Shown here piece after piece: positions 27,317 to 36,876 of a stretch of DNA of 64,000 nt. Every line of letters starts with the position of its first letter. Position 1 is the stretch's first letter. Origin of the DNA: VAXT01 sp963774625 (GTDB lineage: Bacteria > Actinomycetota > Thermoleophilia > Gaiellales > Gaiellaceae); assembly GCA_963774625.1 (NCBI GenBank), contig CAVZFQ010000013.1, forward strand, positions 310,001 through 374,000, in the 5' to 3' direction. The translations under genes were made by a program, and so were the position numbers. The notes under the pieces were generated by a model that searched no databases, was not told the DNA's origin, and was given only the letters and a program-made list of their open reading frames with translations.

Positions 27317-28259
27317 GTGCCGCTCCGCGTCACGCACTGCCCGGTCAACCTGGCCGGGGTCGGCTGGACGAACGTGCAAGCGCTTCGCCGGCGCGGGGTC
27401 GACGCGCGTCTCGTCGTCTTCAACACGCAGCCGTTCCGCCCGGACCAGGCCGACTGGAACCTGAACCGGCCGCGGTCGGGCCTGCTCCGCCAGCAGGCCA
27501 TCCAGTGGCGAGCGTTCTCCAAGCTGCTGCCGCAGACGGACATCTTCCACTTCTATTTCGGGCTCACGCTCGTCCCGAAGAAGCTGCAGTTCCCGATCCT
27601 CAGGGCGACTCGGCGCAAGTCGCTCTTCCACTTCCTGGGCGCCGACATCCGCGAGCGCCCGAAGGAGCAGCTCATGTACGGGCTGAAAGCGGACGCGCGC
27701 GTCGTCGGCTCCTTCGCCGCGCTTCGCTTCATCCCCTACGACGCGGAGGTCCTGCCGCCGGGGATCGACCTGTCGAGCTACGACCCGGTCGCGCCCGTCG
27801 AGCGCGAACGCGTCCGCATCGTCCATGCGCCCTCGAACCTCGACAAGAAGGGCACGCAGTACGTGATCGACGCGTGCAAGGAGCTTCCTGTCGATCTCGA
27901 CGTCGTGCACGGCGTGCGGAACGAGGAGGCGCTCGAGCGCATCAAGGAGGCCGACATCGTCGTCGACCAGGTGCTCCGCGACTGGCACGGGATCCTGTCC
28001 ATCGAGGGGATGGCGCTCGGCAAGCCGGTCGTCACGTCGCTGGACGAGGACGCCGTGCGCGAGACCGAGGAGCACTTCGGCGTGAAGGTGCCGATCGTGC
28101 GCACGACGAAGGACGATCTCGTGGACGTGCTCCGGCCGCTCGTGGACTCGTTTGCGGAGCGCAAGCGCCTCGGGGAGGCCGGGCGCGCCTACGTCGAAGA
28201 GGTGCACGACGTCGAGCGGATGACCGACCGGTTGCTCGACCTGTACGCGAGGTCTGTAG
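27317..28259 (+). CDS. GT4-like glycosyltransferase, phase error at 3' end
   Basis: About 314 residues. GT-B-like enzyme with LAGVGWTNVQALRRRG near the N-terminus, IFHFYFGLTL, FHFLGADIRER, VLPPGIDLSSYDP, VHAPSNLDKKGTQYVIDA and ILSIEGMALGKPVVTS. The frame as given does not stop after LLDLYAR but runs on for more than 600 residues across the flippase gene in a different phase. Dropping one base near 28250 gives a TAG at 28257-28259 directly before the flippase TTG, so I place the end there. It is the first glycosyltransferase of the plus-strand group. Confidence 0.82.
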
Positions 28260-29699
28260 TTGGCGCTCGCGGCCCAGATCAAGCGGCTCACGAAGCACTC
28301 GGCGATCTACGGAGTCGGCGGGTTCATCCAGCGCGCCCTCGCCGTGCTGCTGCTGCCGCTGTACCTGAAGTACCTCTCGACGAGCGACTACGGAACGATC
28401 GAGACCCTCGTCGCCCTGTCGACGATCATCTTCACGCTCCTCCGGTCGGCGATCCAGAACTCGTTCTTCCGCTTCTACTTCGACGCCGACGACTCCGCCT
28501 ACAAGGCTCGCATCGTTCGTACCGCCTTCTGGTCGACGATGGTCGCGGCCACGGTCGCGCTCATCGGCGGCCTGATCCTCGCGGAGCCGATCTCGCTCGG
28601 GCTGTTCGGCACCGACGACCAGGCGAACCTCGTGCGCGTGGCCTTCCTCGGGCTCTGGGCCACGATGAACTACGACCAGCTGATGGCGCTCTTCCGCGTC
28701 GAGGAGCGCTCGGTGCTGTTCTCGCTCGCGAGCCTCGTGAACGTGCTGCTCACGATCGGAGTGACGATCCTGCTCGTCGTCGTCTACGAGCAGGGCCCGA
28801 CCGGCGTCATGGTCGGCAACTTCAGCGGGACGCTCGCCGTGTGGGCGGTGCTCCTGGCGTTCCGGCGCTTCCAGCTCGGGCTCGAGTTCGACCGCGACCT
28901 CTTCCGGCGCATGCTCGCGTTCGGCTGGCCGTTCGTGCCGTCGGCGGTCGCGCTCGCCGCGATCGACTTCAACGACCGGTTCTTCCTCGTGAAGATGAAA
29001 GGGACGGCCGAAGTGGGCATCTACGCGCTCGGCGTCCGCATCGCCGCAGTGCTCGTGTTCTTCCTCTGGGCGTTCCGGCTCGCGTGGCCCGCGTTCGCGT
29101 ATTCGATCAAGGACGACGAGGAGGCCAAGCGCACCTACGGCTTCGTGCTCACGTACGTCGTCGCCGCGGGCGCCTGGGTCGCCACCGGCCTCAGCTTGCT
29201 GTCGCCCTGGCTCGTGCAGATCCTCGGGCCTCCCGAGTTCCAGGAGGCCGAGCGTGTGGTGGCCCCGCTCTGCTTCGCGGCTGTCGCCTTCGGCGCATAC
29301 GTCGTGGTCGTGATCTCGATCGGCCGCGCGCGCCGGATGGCGTCGAACTTCGTCATCACCGGCGTAGCGGCGCTGCTCAACGTCGTCCTCAACCTCGTGC
29401 TGATCCCGCCCTACGGGATCCGCGGCGCCGCCTTCGCGACTCTCTCCGCGTACGTGGCGATGTTCGCGGGCATGACGTGGAAGGCGCAGCGGGTCTTCCC
29501 GGTCCCGTACCAGTGGCGGCGCGTGGGCCTCGCCGTGGGGGTGGCGGTCGTCCTCACCGCGACGGGCAAGGCGCTCGACGTGAACCTGCTTGCGGCCCTG
29601 GCGCTGGGGCTCGTGTACCCGCTCGTGCTCGCGCTGCTCGGCTTCCTCCTGCCGGCCGAGCGAGCGCGTATTCGCCGGGTCCTGGCCTTCGCGCGCTGA
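28260..29699 (+). CDS. Oligosaccharide flippase (Wzx/MATE-like)
   Basis: 479 residues with about fourteen membrane helices. Starts LAAQIKRLTKHSAIYGVGGFI with the MurJ/Wzx-like first helix and LLPLYLKYLSTSDYGTIETL, the family's most conserved stretch. It flips undecaprenyl-linked repeat units across the membrane. The TTG start follows immediately on the preceding glycosyltransferase. It is the only clear Wzx in the window, so it may serve both polysaccharide groups. Confidence 0.92.
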   Translation: MALAAQIKRLTKHSAIYGVGGFIQRALAVLLLPLYLKYLSTSDYGTIETLVALSTIIFTLLRSAIQNSFFRFYFDADDSAYKARIVRTAFWSTMVAATVALIGGLILAEPISLGLFGTDDQANLVRVAFLGLWATMNYDQLMALFRVEERSVLFSLASLVNVLLTIGVTILLVVVYEQGPTGVMVGNFSGTLAVWAVLLAFRRFQLGLEFDRDLFRRMLAFGWPFVPSAVALAAIDFNDRFFLVKMKGTAEVGIYALGVRIAAVLVFFLWAFRLAWPAFAYSIKDDEEAKRTYGFVLTYVVAAGAWVATGLSLLSPWLVQILGPPEFQEAERVVAPLCFAAVAFGAYVVVVISIGRARRMASNFVITGVAALLNVVLNLVLIPPYGIRGAAFATLSAYVAMFAGMTWKAQRVFPVPYQWRRVGLAVGVAVVLTATGKALDVNLLAALALGLVYPLVLALLGFLLPAERARIRRVLAFAR

Positions 29700-29708
29700 T
29701 CCAGCCAA

Positions 29709-29788
29709 GGCACCGCTTGTCGGTGCCGCCATCAGGACGTACGGGCTTTGCCCGTGCGTCCGTCGGAAATGACCGGTCGACCCGACCG
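29709..29788. other. Three consecutive stem-loops
   Basis: In the 126-bp gap between the flippase and the next gene lie three hairpins: GGCACCG-cttgt-CGGTGCC (29709-29727, perfect), a 12-bp stem with one mismatch around a TTT loop (29735-29761; arms GGACGTACGGGC and GCCCGTGCGTCC), and CGGTCG-acc-CGACCG (29774-29788, perfect). No T-run follows, so none is a standard intrinsic terminator. The set could be a processed intercistronic structure or a small structured RNA. Confidence 0.6.
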
Positions 29789-29825
29789 AGCTCATTCAAG
29801 CCAAACGCCCTAGGGTTGCGCGGCT

Positions 29826-31399
29826 ATGGATGCTGCGGAGCTCGCGGGAATCATCGGCGCAGTCGGCGCCGCTTGTGCCCTGCTCGCGGCCGAGCGTTGG
29901 CTCCTGCTCGCCGGCCTCGCACTGCTGGCCGGGGCCGAGGCGGGCCTCGTCCTCTCGATCTCCGGCGACGGCGGGATCTCTCCGGCGCTGCTCGCGCTCG
30001 GCGCGGCGGGGCTCATCCCGGCGGCGATCGGGGCCGCGATCTTCACGCGCTGGCCGGAGGCCGTCCTACCGGCCGTGCTCGCTGCCGCGCCGTTCAGGCC
30101 GCCGCTCGGCTTCAGCGGCGAGAACCGCTACTTCGTCGCAGTCGCCGAGGAGGGTGAGCTGGGGAGGCTGCTTCCGCTCTACGGGGTGCTCGGAGCAGCC
30201 GCTCTCGCCCTGGCCTGGCAGGCGTTTCGCGGTCGGCACCAGGTGCATCCGCTCCCGGCCGTCGTCGCCTATCCCGCCGCCGCGTTCATCGCGATCGCCG
30301 CTGTCTCGCTGACCTGGACGAGCCAGCTCGACGCCGGCGCCAACACGCTCGCCTACTTCATCCTGCCCTTCGCCACACTGCTCGCCGTTGCCGGGCGCGC
30401 GCCCTTCCCGCCCTGGATGCCGCGTGCCCTCGCCATCGTGGCGGTCTCGCTCGCGGCGCTCTTCGCCGCGGTCGGCCTCTGGCAGGCGGCGACGCACGAC
30501 CTCCTGTTCTTCTCGCCGAGCGTCGAGGTCGGCAACGCCTTCAGCTCGTTCTTCAGGGTCACGTCACTGTTCCGCGACCCGAGCCTCTACGGACGCCATG
30601 TAGTCCTCGGCATCGCCGTGCTGCTCGTCGCCCTCCTGAGGCGTCGCATCAACCCGCTGGTCGCCGCCGCGCTGATCGCATTCCTCTTCGCCGGGCTCTT
30701 CTTCTCGTACTCGCAGTCGAGCTTCGCCGCGCTCTTCGCCGTCACGATCGCGCTCGCCTTGGTGGCAGGAGACCGCCGGCTGCGGATCGCCGCGATCGCG
30801 ACCAGCGTGCTCGTGCTCCTGGGCGGCGCCGGGCTACCTCGTCGCGTCGAGCGAGGACCGATCGGCGCGCCAGGTGACGAGTGACCGTTCGCGCCGCGTG
30901 GAAGCGACCGTCGAGGTGATCCGCGACCACCCGCTCGTCGGTGTCGGCCTCGGCGCTCAGCCCGCCGAGAGCCAGGCCCGCTCGGAGCAGGGTGGCTCGC
31001 CCACCCGCTTCGTCTCACACACGACGCCCCTGACCGTGGCCGCGGAGCTCGGTGTCCTGGGCCTGTTGTCGTACCTCGGATTCCTCGCCGGGGCGGCCGT
31101 GATGATCGAGCGCGATTCGGCGACGCGACGAGACTCTCGGCCTTGCGTTGGGAGCGGTCCTGCTCGCGCTCGTCGTCCACTCGCTGGCCTACAGCGGGTT
31201 CTTCGAGGACCCCGTGACGTGGGTCGTCGTCGCGGTGGCCTGCGCGGCCTGGGTGCCATACTCGACAGCCGCTGACGACTCTGAGGCACGCCGCGGTGCC
31301 GCCTCAGGACGCGGGAGCATGATCTTCCGTGAATGGGTCGACCCGCCGAACCCCACCACAACCGCCCTATCGACAGCCGGGCCCTCTGGGCGCTCCTGA
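29826..31399 (+). pseudogene. O-antigen ligase/Wzy-like membrane protein, two frameshifts
   Basis: About 523 residues in three phases. From ATG 29826 there are some nine helices with FRVTSLFRDPSLYGRHVVLG and FFSYSQSSFAALFA; near 30830 (after a ggg run) the frame moves to YLVASSEDRSARQVTSDRS, HPLVGVGLGAQPAES and VSHTTPLTVAAELGVLGLL, the Wzy_C signature; near 31125 it moves again to ETLGLALGAVLLALVVHS and YSGFFEDPVTWVV. Each lesion behaves as a single inserted base. Intact, it would polymerise repeat units exported by the flippase next to it. Confidence 0.75.
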
Positions 31400-32703
31400 C
31401 CACGCTCGGCGTGCTCGTCGTCCTGACCATGCCGTGGCTGGGGTCCGACGCCTGGCCGTTCGTCCCTGGTTCGGTCAATCCGCACGGGCTGCTGGGCTGG
31501 CTGGTCGAGATCGCCGACGACGAGTTCGACCTCGGACTACTCCGGTCACTGGTCGTGCTCGCGGGCGTGGCGGTCGCTCTGGCGGCCGCGTTTGTCTGGC
31601 GGCAGCCGGACTGGCCCCGAGGAGCCGCGATCGGGTTCACCGTGGTCATCGTCGGCGCGCTGCTCGTCCCGGCGACGCTGCTCCAGGTCGGGCTCCGCGA
31701 CGCCACCGAGCCGTGGCTCTTCACGAACGACTCGACGTACCAGATCGAGCTCGCGGGCGACCTGATCCTCGACGGCGACAACCCCTACGGCCACGACTAC
31801 AGCGACTCGGGTCTCGAGCGCTTCTACCCGGCGGTCGACGCGCCTCCCGACCTGCCGCAGGTTGCGCTCGACCACTTCGCCTACTTCCCGGGAACCGCGC
31901 TCAGCGCTGCGGCCTGGCGGCTCCTGCCAGATCCGCTCGACGACTACCGGATCTTCGTCATGCTCGCGACCTTCGGCCTGCTCTTCGCGGCTTTGCTCTT
32001 CCCCGCTCCTCTGATCTGGAAGCTGCCCATCGGCGCGGTCTTGGCCGCGAACCCGCTCGCGGTGCGTGGCTCCTGGTTCGGCACGGCCGACGCGCCGGCG
32101 CTGCTCGCGCTCGTCCTCGCCTTCGGCCTGCTCGTGCGGGGCCGCCTCTTCTGGGCGGCGGCGAGCCTTGGCGTGGCGGTGTCGCTGAAGCAGTTCGCCG
32201 TCGTCGCCTTCCCGTTCTTCGCGGTGATGCTGATCACGATGGGCATCCCGCGCCGGACGATCCTGCGTGCGGGCGGCGTGTTCCTGGGAGTCGTCCTCGC
32301 GACCTTCGTCCCGTTCCTGATCGCCGACCCCGGCGCGCTCTGGGACGACACGATCGCCTACGGCGCCGACACGTACCGGATCGTCGGCTACGGGCTCTCC
32401 GCGCTACTCCTCAACCTCGGCGCGATCGACGACCGCTTCGGCTACTACCCGTTCCTACCGCTCGCGGTCTTCGTCTGGCTGCCGGTCACGGTGTGGCTGC
32501 TCTACTCCCAGCGTCGCAGCGGGCTGCTCTGGCCTGGAGCGGCAGGCTTTGCGGTCTCTATCTCCCTGCTCTTCTTCCTCAGCCGGGTGTTTCAGAACTC
32601 GTACCTGATCTGGCCCCTTGTCGGGCTCGGGCTCGCTTATTTGCTTGCCGCTTCGCGGCGGCCCGCTGCCGCTTATAACGCTCCCAGCGCACACGAGGAA
32701 TGA
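31333..32703 (+). CDS. Polytopic membrane glycosyltransferase (GT87/DUF2029-like)
   Basis: 456 residues with about eleven membrane helices. The first loop carries NDSTYQIELAGDLILDGDNPYGHDY, the acidic region expected of polyprenyl-phosphate-mannose-dependent GT-C enzymes, and later SWFGTADAPALLALVLAFG and ASLGVAVSLKQFAVVAFPFF (the KQ motif of this family). It overlaps the tail of the preceding gene by 67 nt, and its last 125 nt overlap the convergent propeller gene. The N-terminal 15 residues are uncertain. Confidence 0.83.
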   Translation: MGRPAEPHHNRPIDSRALWALLTTLGVLVVLTMPWLGSDAWPFVPGSVNPHGLLGWLVEIADDEFDLGLLRSLVVLAGVAVALAAAFVWRQPDWPRGAAIGFTVVIVGALLVPATLLQVGLRDATEPWLFTNDSTYQIELAGDLILDGDNPYGHDYSDSGLERFYPAVDAPPDLPQVALDHFAYFPGTALSAAAWRLLPDPLDDYRIFVMLATFGLLFAALLFPAPLIWKLPIGAVLAANPLAVRGSWFGTADAPALLALVLAFGLLVRGRLFWAAASLGVAVSLKQFAVVAFPFFAVMLITMGIPRRTILRAGGVFLGVVLATFVPFLIADPGALWDDTIAYGADTYRIVGYGLSALLLNLGAIDDRFGYYPFLPLAVFVWLPVTVWLLYSQRRSGLLWPGAAGFAVSISLLFFLSRVFQNSYLIWPLVGLGLAYLLAASRRPAAAYNAPSAHEE

Positions 32704-34111
32704 GGGCGTAGATCTTGTTCTTGCCCGTCAAGTAGACGCGGCGGCCGTCGGACACGATCGGCGAGTACTTACCGTCGAAGAACGTCCAGACGACGTCGCC
32801 GTTGCGCGCGTTCAGGGCGAACGTGCGGCGCGGGCCGAGCTCGACCCGCCGCGAGCCACCGATCCCACAGCGCCCACAGCTCGAGAAGTAGACGAGGCCG
32901 GAAAGGACGGTCGGGGCCCCGGAGATCGTCGACGGCGCGTCGAAACGCCAGCGAACGTCGCCCGTGACGGCGTCGAGGGCGACGAAGTACCCGTCCCAGG
33001 TGCCCACGAAGACGGTCCGTCTCCACACCGCCGGCGCCGTGTACGCGTAGGTGCCGACCTGGCGCGCCCACAGGAGCTTCCCCGTCCGCGCGCCGTAGGC
33101 GTAGACGGTGCCGTCGGCGTTGGGGGCGTAGACGCGCCCGTAAGCGACGGCCGGGGTCGCGTAGAAGTACTCGCGGCCGCCGAAGCGTGAGAACGAGGTC
33201 GCGTGCCAGACCTGACGGCCGTTGCGTGCGTCGACCGCGTAGACGCTCCCGTTGCTGGTCGCCGCGAAGATCTTTCCCTGGCTGTACGCGGGAGCGGCCA
33301 CGACCTCGTCGTCGGCGGTGAACGTCCACCGAATCGTCGGCCTCTTCCGACCCCGAAGCCTGAGCGCGTACACCTTCCGGTCCTTCGACCCGAAGTAGAG
33401 CGTGTTGCCGACGACCACAGGTGACGACTCCACCGCGCCGGGCCTGAGGCGCCAGAGCTCCTTGCCCGTCCTGGCGTCCCAGGCGACCAGGAGGCCGTCT
33501 TGCGTCCGTACGTGGCCCCCGCAGGGGTTCGTCTGTAGGAAGCCCTGGTAGACGATTCCGTCGGCGATCGCAGGCGAGGCGGCGACGCAGCGGTCGAAGT
33601 TCTTTGTCCACTGCACCTTTCCCGAGCGTGCGTTGATCACGTAGAAGTGGCCCTTCTGCTGCGCCACGTAGAGCTTCCCGTAGGCGATCGAGGGCGGGAA
33701 CTCAATGTCGTCGTTCAGCGTGCGCTTCCAGATCCCGTGAAACGGGGGCCGTAGCCGCCACTCGGCCGGCGCGAGATGGGTCCGCTCGGGGTCGAAGCCG
33801 TAGGTCGGCCACGACTCCGCGAGAAGCAGCTTGTTCGGCTGCTTCGGCTTCGGCTTCGCCGGCCTGAGCTCCGGGACGAACTCCTGGGTCGAGGAGCCGC
33901 GCACGTCGCGCGGCCGCTTCTCGTGCCACGCCCAGGCGCCGAACGCCGTGCCCGCGCCGAGCGCCAGGAGCGCGCACACCAGGACGATGCGTGCAACGAG
34001 CCGCCAGCGGCCGTAGATCAGGCCTCCGGCCAGCGCGAGCACCGCGCCGAGGGCGAGGAGGAATATCGCTCCGTCGTTGACGGCGCGTTCCAGTGACTGG
34101 GCGAGAGGCAC
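32579..34111 (-). CDS. Membrane-anchored PQQ-type beta-propeller protein
   Basis: 510 residues from GTG 34111. Two N-terminal helices (about 14-32 and 38-58) anchor a beta-propeller of PQQ-like repeats: GKLYVAQQKGHFYVINARSG, GIVYQGF, NTLYFGSKDRKVYAL, GKIFAATSNGSVYAVDARNG and GRVYAPNADGTVYAYGARTG are successive blades. The tail (about 470-510) is strongly basic. Such proteins are scaffolds or sensors outside the membrane; no PQQ-dehydrogenase catalytic residues are evident. Its C-terminal 41 codons lie antisense to the end of the mannosyltransferase gene. Confidence 0.82.
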   Translation of the reverse strand: MPLAQSLERAVNDGAIFLLALGAVLALAGGLIYGRWRLVARIVLVCALLALGAGTAFGAWAWHEKRPRDVRGSSTQEFVPELRPAKPKPKQPNKLLLAESWPTYGFDPERTHLAPAEWRLRPPFHGIWKRTLNDDIEFPPSIAYGKLYVAQQKGHFYVINARSGKVQWTKNFDRCVAASPAIADGIVYQGFLQTNPCGGHVRTQDGLLVAWDARTGKELWRLRPGAVESSPVVVGNTLYFGSKDRKVYALRLRGRKRPTIRWTFTADDEVVAAPAYSQGKIFAATSNGSVYAVDARNGRQVWHATSFSRFGGREYFYATPAVAYGRVYAPNADGTVYAYGARTGKLLWARQVGTYAYTAPAVWRRTVFVGTWDGYFVALDAVTGDVRWRFDAPSTISGAPTVLSGLVYFSSCGRCGIGGSRRVELGPRRTFALNARNGDVVWTFFDGKYSPIVSDGRRVYLTGKNKIYALIPRVRWERYKRQRAAAKRQANKRARARQGARSGTSSETPG

Positions 34112-34123
34112 TGGGACTTGAGA

Positions 34124-35101
34124 CTAGCGGCGAGGGGGGCGGACGACGACCAGTGCCTGCGCCCGCCGCGTGCCTACGCGAACCGTGAGGACATAGCGGC
34201 CGGCGCGAGGGGGAGCAGTCACCTGGATACGACGAATCGGGCGCTCCGCGATGACAGTCCTGGCCAGAGATCCGAGGGTGAACCCAAGGCGCGTGGAGTC
34301 CGTCGACACCCGCACGTTGAAGCGCGCGCCCGGCCGCACGACGTAGCGCCGGCGCGCGAGCTCGACGTAGCGCACCTGCACTTCGAACTCGCGCGTCGAG
34401 GGCGACTGGTTGCCCGCTGGGTCCTGCGCGGCCAGGGCGAGCCGGTGCATCCCGGGGCCGAGCCCGCGCCCGTACCACTGCAGCACGCCCGCCGGCCGCT
34501 TGCGGAAGCTGCTGCCGGGGCGGCGCTTGCCGTCGACGTAGAGCACCGCGTAAGCAGGCTCGTTGAACCGGTAGGAAATCGAGGCGCGGTCCGAGCGGCG
34601 ATCACCGTCGGGGGAGATCACGCGCGGCCGCACCTCGACGTTCTCGATCGAGGGCGGCGTCCCGTCGACACGGATCTCTTCGGGAGCCTCGAGCGTGCGC
34701 CCCTCGTCCGCGAGCGCGATCCGCAGGCGATAGAGACCATCCGCCACGACACGCCCGCCCCCATCCCGTCCGTCCCAGCTGAAGAGCACCGACCTCGGTT
34801 CGTAGCGGCCCGACAGGAGCCGCTCGCGAACGATCGCCCCGCTCGCGTCGACGATGTCGACCGTGACGTGATCCTCGTTCAGCAGCCGGAACCTGATCGG
34901 CACCTCACGAGCGGAGGGCTCACACGCCGTGCAGACCGGCGACAGCAGCCGCCGTTCGAAGCGGATGCCCTGGATCGGGCTCTCCTCGAGCTTGGCGCGT
35001 TGCGCGAACGCGAAGGCAGCCGCGGTGGCCGCGAGCAGCATGACGACAACCACGATGGGTGCGAGACGGGCAGCCAGGAGAACGATTCTAGGCTTGGGCA
35101 C
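34124..35101 (-). CDS. Exported FlgD-Ig-like domain protein
   Basis: 325 residues from GTG 35101. A signal anchor (about residues 8-32) precedes beta-rich modules: VTVDIVDASGAIVRERLLSG with FSWDGRDGGGRVVADGLYRL is the FlgD-Ig fold, and TPPSIENVEVRPRVISPDGD with SISYRFNEPAYAVLYVDGKR a second copy. These domains stabilise extracellular or cell-wall proteins. It lies 12 bp upstream of the propeller gene in the same operon and is divergent from the plus-strand gene at 35134. Function is unknown; a surface structural role is likely. Confidence 0.7.
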   Translation of the reverse strand: MPKPRIVLLAARLAPIVVVVMLLAATAAAFAFAQRAKLEESPIQGIRFERRLLSPVCTACEPSAREVPIRFRLLNEDHVTVDIVDASGAIVRERLLSGRYEPRSVLFSWDGRDGGGRVVADGLYRLRIALADEGRTLEAPEEIRVDGTPPSIENVEVRPRVISPDGDRRSDRASISYRFNEPAYAVLYVDGKRRPGSSFRKRPAGVLQWYGRGLGPGMHRLALAAQDPAGNQSPSTREFEVQVRYVELARRRYVVRPGARFNVRVSTDSTRLGFTLGSLARTVIAERPIRRIQVTAPPRAGRYVLTVRVGTRRAQALVVVRPPRR

Positions 35102-35133
35102 TCGCCTGGCCCTCTGGTAGACATTGACTGGTC

Positions 35134-36876
35134 GTGAAGCGGCTCCTCATCGTTCTGCTCGCCTGCATCGCGGCATTTGCCGCGGCTCCCGAACGCGCCC
35201 GGGCAGGAGAATGTGGACTCCCCAGCAACCAGAGGCCGCTCTGGATCGACTTTGCCGACGGCAACGTCCCGTACTGGCCGATGTTCGCCAGACCGGGCGT
35301 GATAGCCGCCGCGGCCAACTTCATCTTCCCGCCGCGCCTGCGCGAGATGGGCGCCAAGACCGTCTACTGGGAGATGAACCTGCGCCAGCGCGTCGGCACG
35401 CCCACGGCGCCGCTGCGGCCGGAGCTGGTCGAGGACTGGGCCGACCGAATCTTCTACCGGGCGGTCGCGTCGACGAATTGCGCCCGTCCGTGGATGGCCC
35501 TGAACGAGATGTGGGGCGCGAACCTCCCCACGCCCTGGTCACAGACGAACGCGCAGTACCGCGCGAACGTGCTGGCCTTCGTGCGCCGCCTTTCGGCGCT
35601 CGGAGCGCGTCCCTACCTGCTCCTGTCGACGCGGCCGTTCACCGACGGAGAGGCCGCCGACTGGTGGCGCCAGACGGCGCTGTACACGACGTTCGTCCGC
35701 GAGACCTACGTGCCGGCTCCCGCCTTCCACCGCCAGGGGCCGGTTCTCGCGAGCCGCAACCTGCGCCGCGTCTTCCGCGCCGGGATCACCGAGCTGACCG
35801 AGATCGGCGTGCCCATCGAGAAGACGGGGCTCATCCTCGGGTTCCATACGAACCCGGGCACCGGAGGCCGCGAAGGGCTCAAGCCGGCAAGTGCGTGGTT
35901 CAACCACATCAAGCTCCAGGTCCTGGCCGCCAGACAGGTGTCGCGCGAGTTGCCGTTCCGGACGATTTGGTCGTGGGGCTGGGGCGAGTGGGCGCCGAGC
36001 GATCGCGACCCCGACAAGCCGGCCGCCGCCTGCGTGTGGCTCTGGACGCGCGACCCCACGCTCTGCAACGGCCCGGCCATGGCCGGCCGGGGCTTCGACG
36101 AGTCGCTGACCGTCGGCCAGCTCCGGTTCCCGCCGGGCGTCCAGTGCAAGACTCCGTGGGGCAACGTCTCGTCACGTACTGTGGCCGCGGCCGCGCACGT
36201 GACCGAGGATCGCGAGGTGGCGCTGTCGTCGCTGTTCGCACACGTCGTGCTCACGGCTCAGATGCCCGTCACGAGCAAGGAGTTGCGCGCGGCACAGCGC
36301 ACCGTCATCGCCTCTCGTTTCGGGGGCTCCACCGCGGCCTACCGCAGGGCCCTGGAGGACGCGGGCGCGACACGAGGGCTGGCCCGCAGCATCATCTCGG
36401 ATCAGATTCGGCAGGTGAGGATCGCCCGCCGCTTCGCCGTCCCGCGCGCGTCGGGGCCGGAGATCGCCGACTTTCGCCGCTCGGCCTCCGCGAAGCAAGC
36501 GCGCCTCGTCGAGGTCACGCCCGCGGCTCCGTGGCTCGGACGTCAGCGTCGCGGCGTCGCGATCCAAGACAGCGCGCCGGGTCAGGTCTTCGCCATTCGG
36601 GCAGGCCGGACGGTCGAGATCGAGACAGGCACCGGGACCTACAAGGTTCGCGCGCTCGGCCCGACTAGCCCGCTCGGCACGTTCCCCCTGGATCAGGCCC
36701 GCTCGGCCATCGGCGCCACGCTCATGAAGTCGGCCCGCGACCAGCGTTTCGACCGCTGGCTGATGAACAAGCAGATCAGCGCCCACTCCTACACGACGTG
36801 CCGCGCGGACCGGCTCCCCGCGGTCGGAACACTCGAGCTGACCGACAGCCTTCCCTTCCTGGCGCTCCCCGGTTAA
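35134..36876 (+). CDS. Exported two-domain protein: glycosidase-like N-half, SurA-like C-half
   Basis: 580 residues from GTG 35134 with a signal peptide (LLIVLLACIAAFAAA, residues 4-18). The N-terminal half reads like a TIM-barrel hydrolase: KTVYWEMNLR, PWMALNEMWG with a candidate catalytic Glu, RPYLLLSTRPF and TIWSWGWGEW. The C-terminal half (about residues 390-570) resembles the chaperone helices of SurA/parvulin-type foldases: VTSKELRAAQRTVIASRFGG, RALEDAGATRGLARSIISDQ and a returning end ARDQRFDRWL, but without a parvulin domain. I do not recognise the combination. Its stop overlaps the convergent cysA stop (TTAA). Confidence 0.6.
   Translation: MKRLLIVLLACIAAFAAAPERARAGECGLPSNQRPLWIDFADGNVPYWPMFARPGVIAAAANFIFPPRLREMGAKTVYWEMNLRQRVGTPTAPLRPELVEDWADRIFYRAVASTNCARPWMALNEMWGANLPTPWSQTNAQYRANVLAFVRRLSALGARPYLLLSTRPFTDGEAADWWRQTALYTTFVRETYVPAPAFHRQGPVLASRNLRRVFRAGITELTEIGVPIEKTGLILGFHTNPGTGGREGLKPASAWFNHIKLQVLAARQVSRELPFRTIWSWGWGEWAPSDRDPDKPAAACVWLWTRDPTLCNGPAMAGRGFDESLTVGQLRFPPGVQCKTPWGNVSSRTVAAAAHVTEDREVALSSLFAHVVLTAQMPVTSKELRAAQRTVIASRFGGSTAAYRRALEDAGATRGLARSIISDQIRQVRIARRFAVPRASGPEIADFRRSASAKQARLVEVTPAAPWLGRQRRGVAIQDSAPGQVFAIRAGRTVEIETGTGTYKVRALGPTSPLGTFPLDQARSAIGATLMKSARDQRFDRWLMNKQISAHSYTTCRADRLPAVGTLELTDSLPFLALPG

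Noticed and set aside
29709..29788. c-di-GMP or other known riboswitch
   Set aside because: The stems do not contain the conserved loop sequences of GEMM or other classes I can recall.
28032..29795. 587-codon minus-strand frame rich in Arg/Glu/His
   Set aside because: Mirror frame of the Wzx flippase, which has clear helices and family motifs.
28260..30157. 946-residue fusion of glycosyltransferase with a downstream Arg-rich part
   Set aside because: The extension runs through the flippase in another phase and has no domain; an inserted base at the end of the glycosyltransferase gene explains it.
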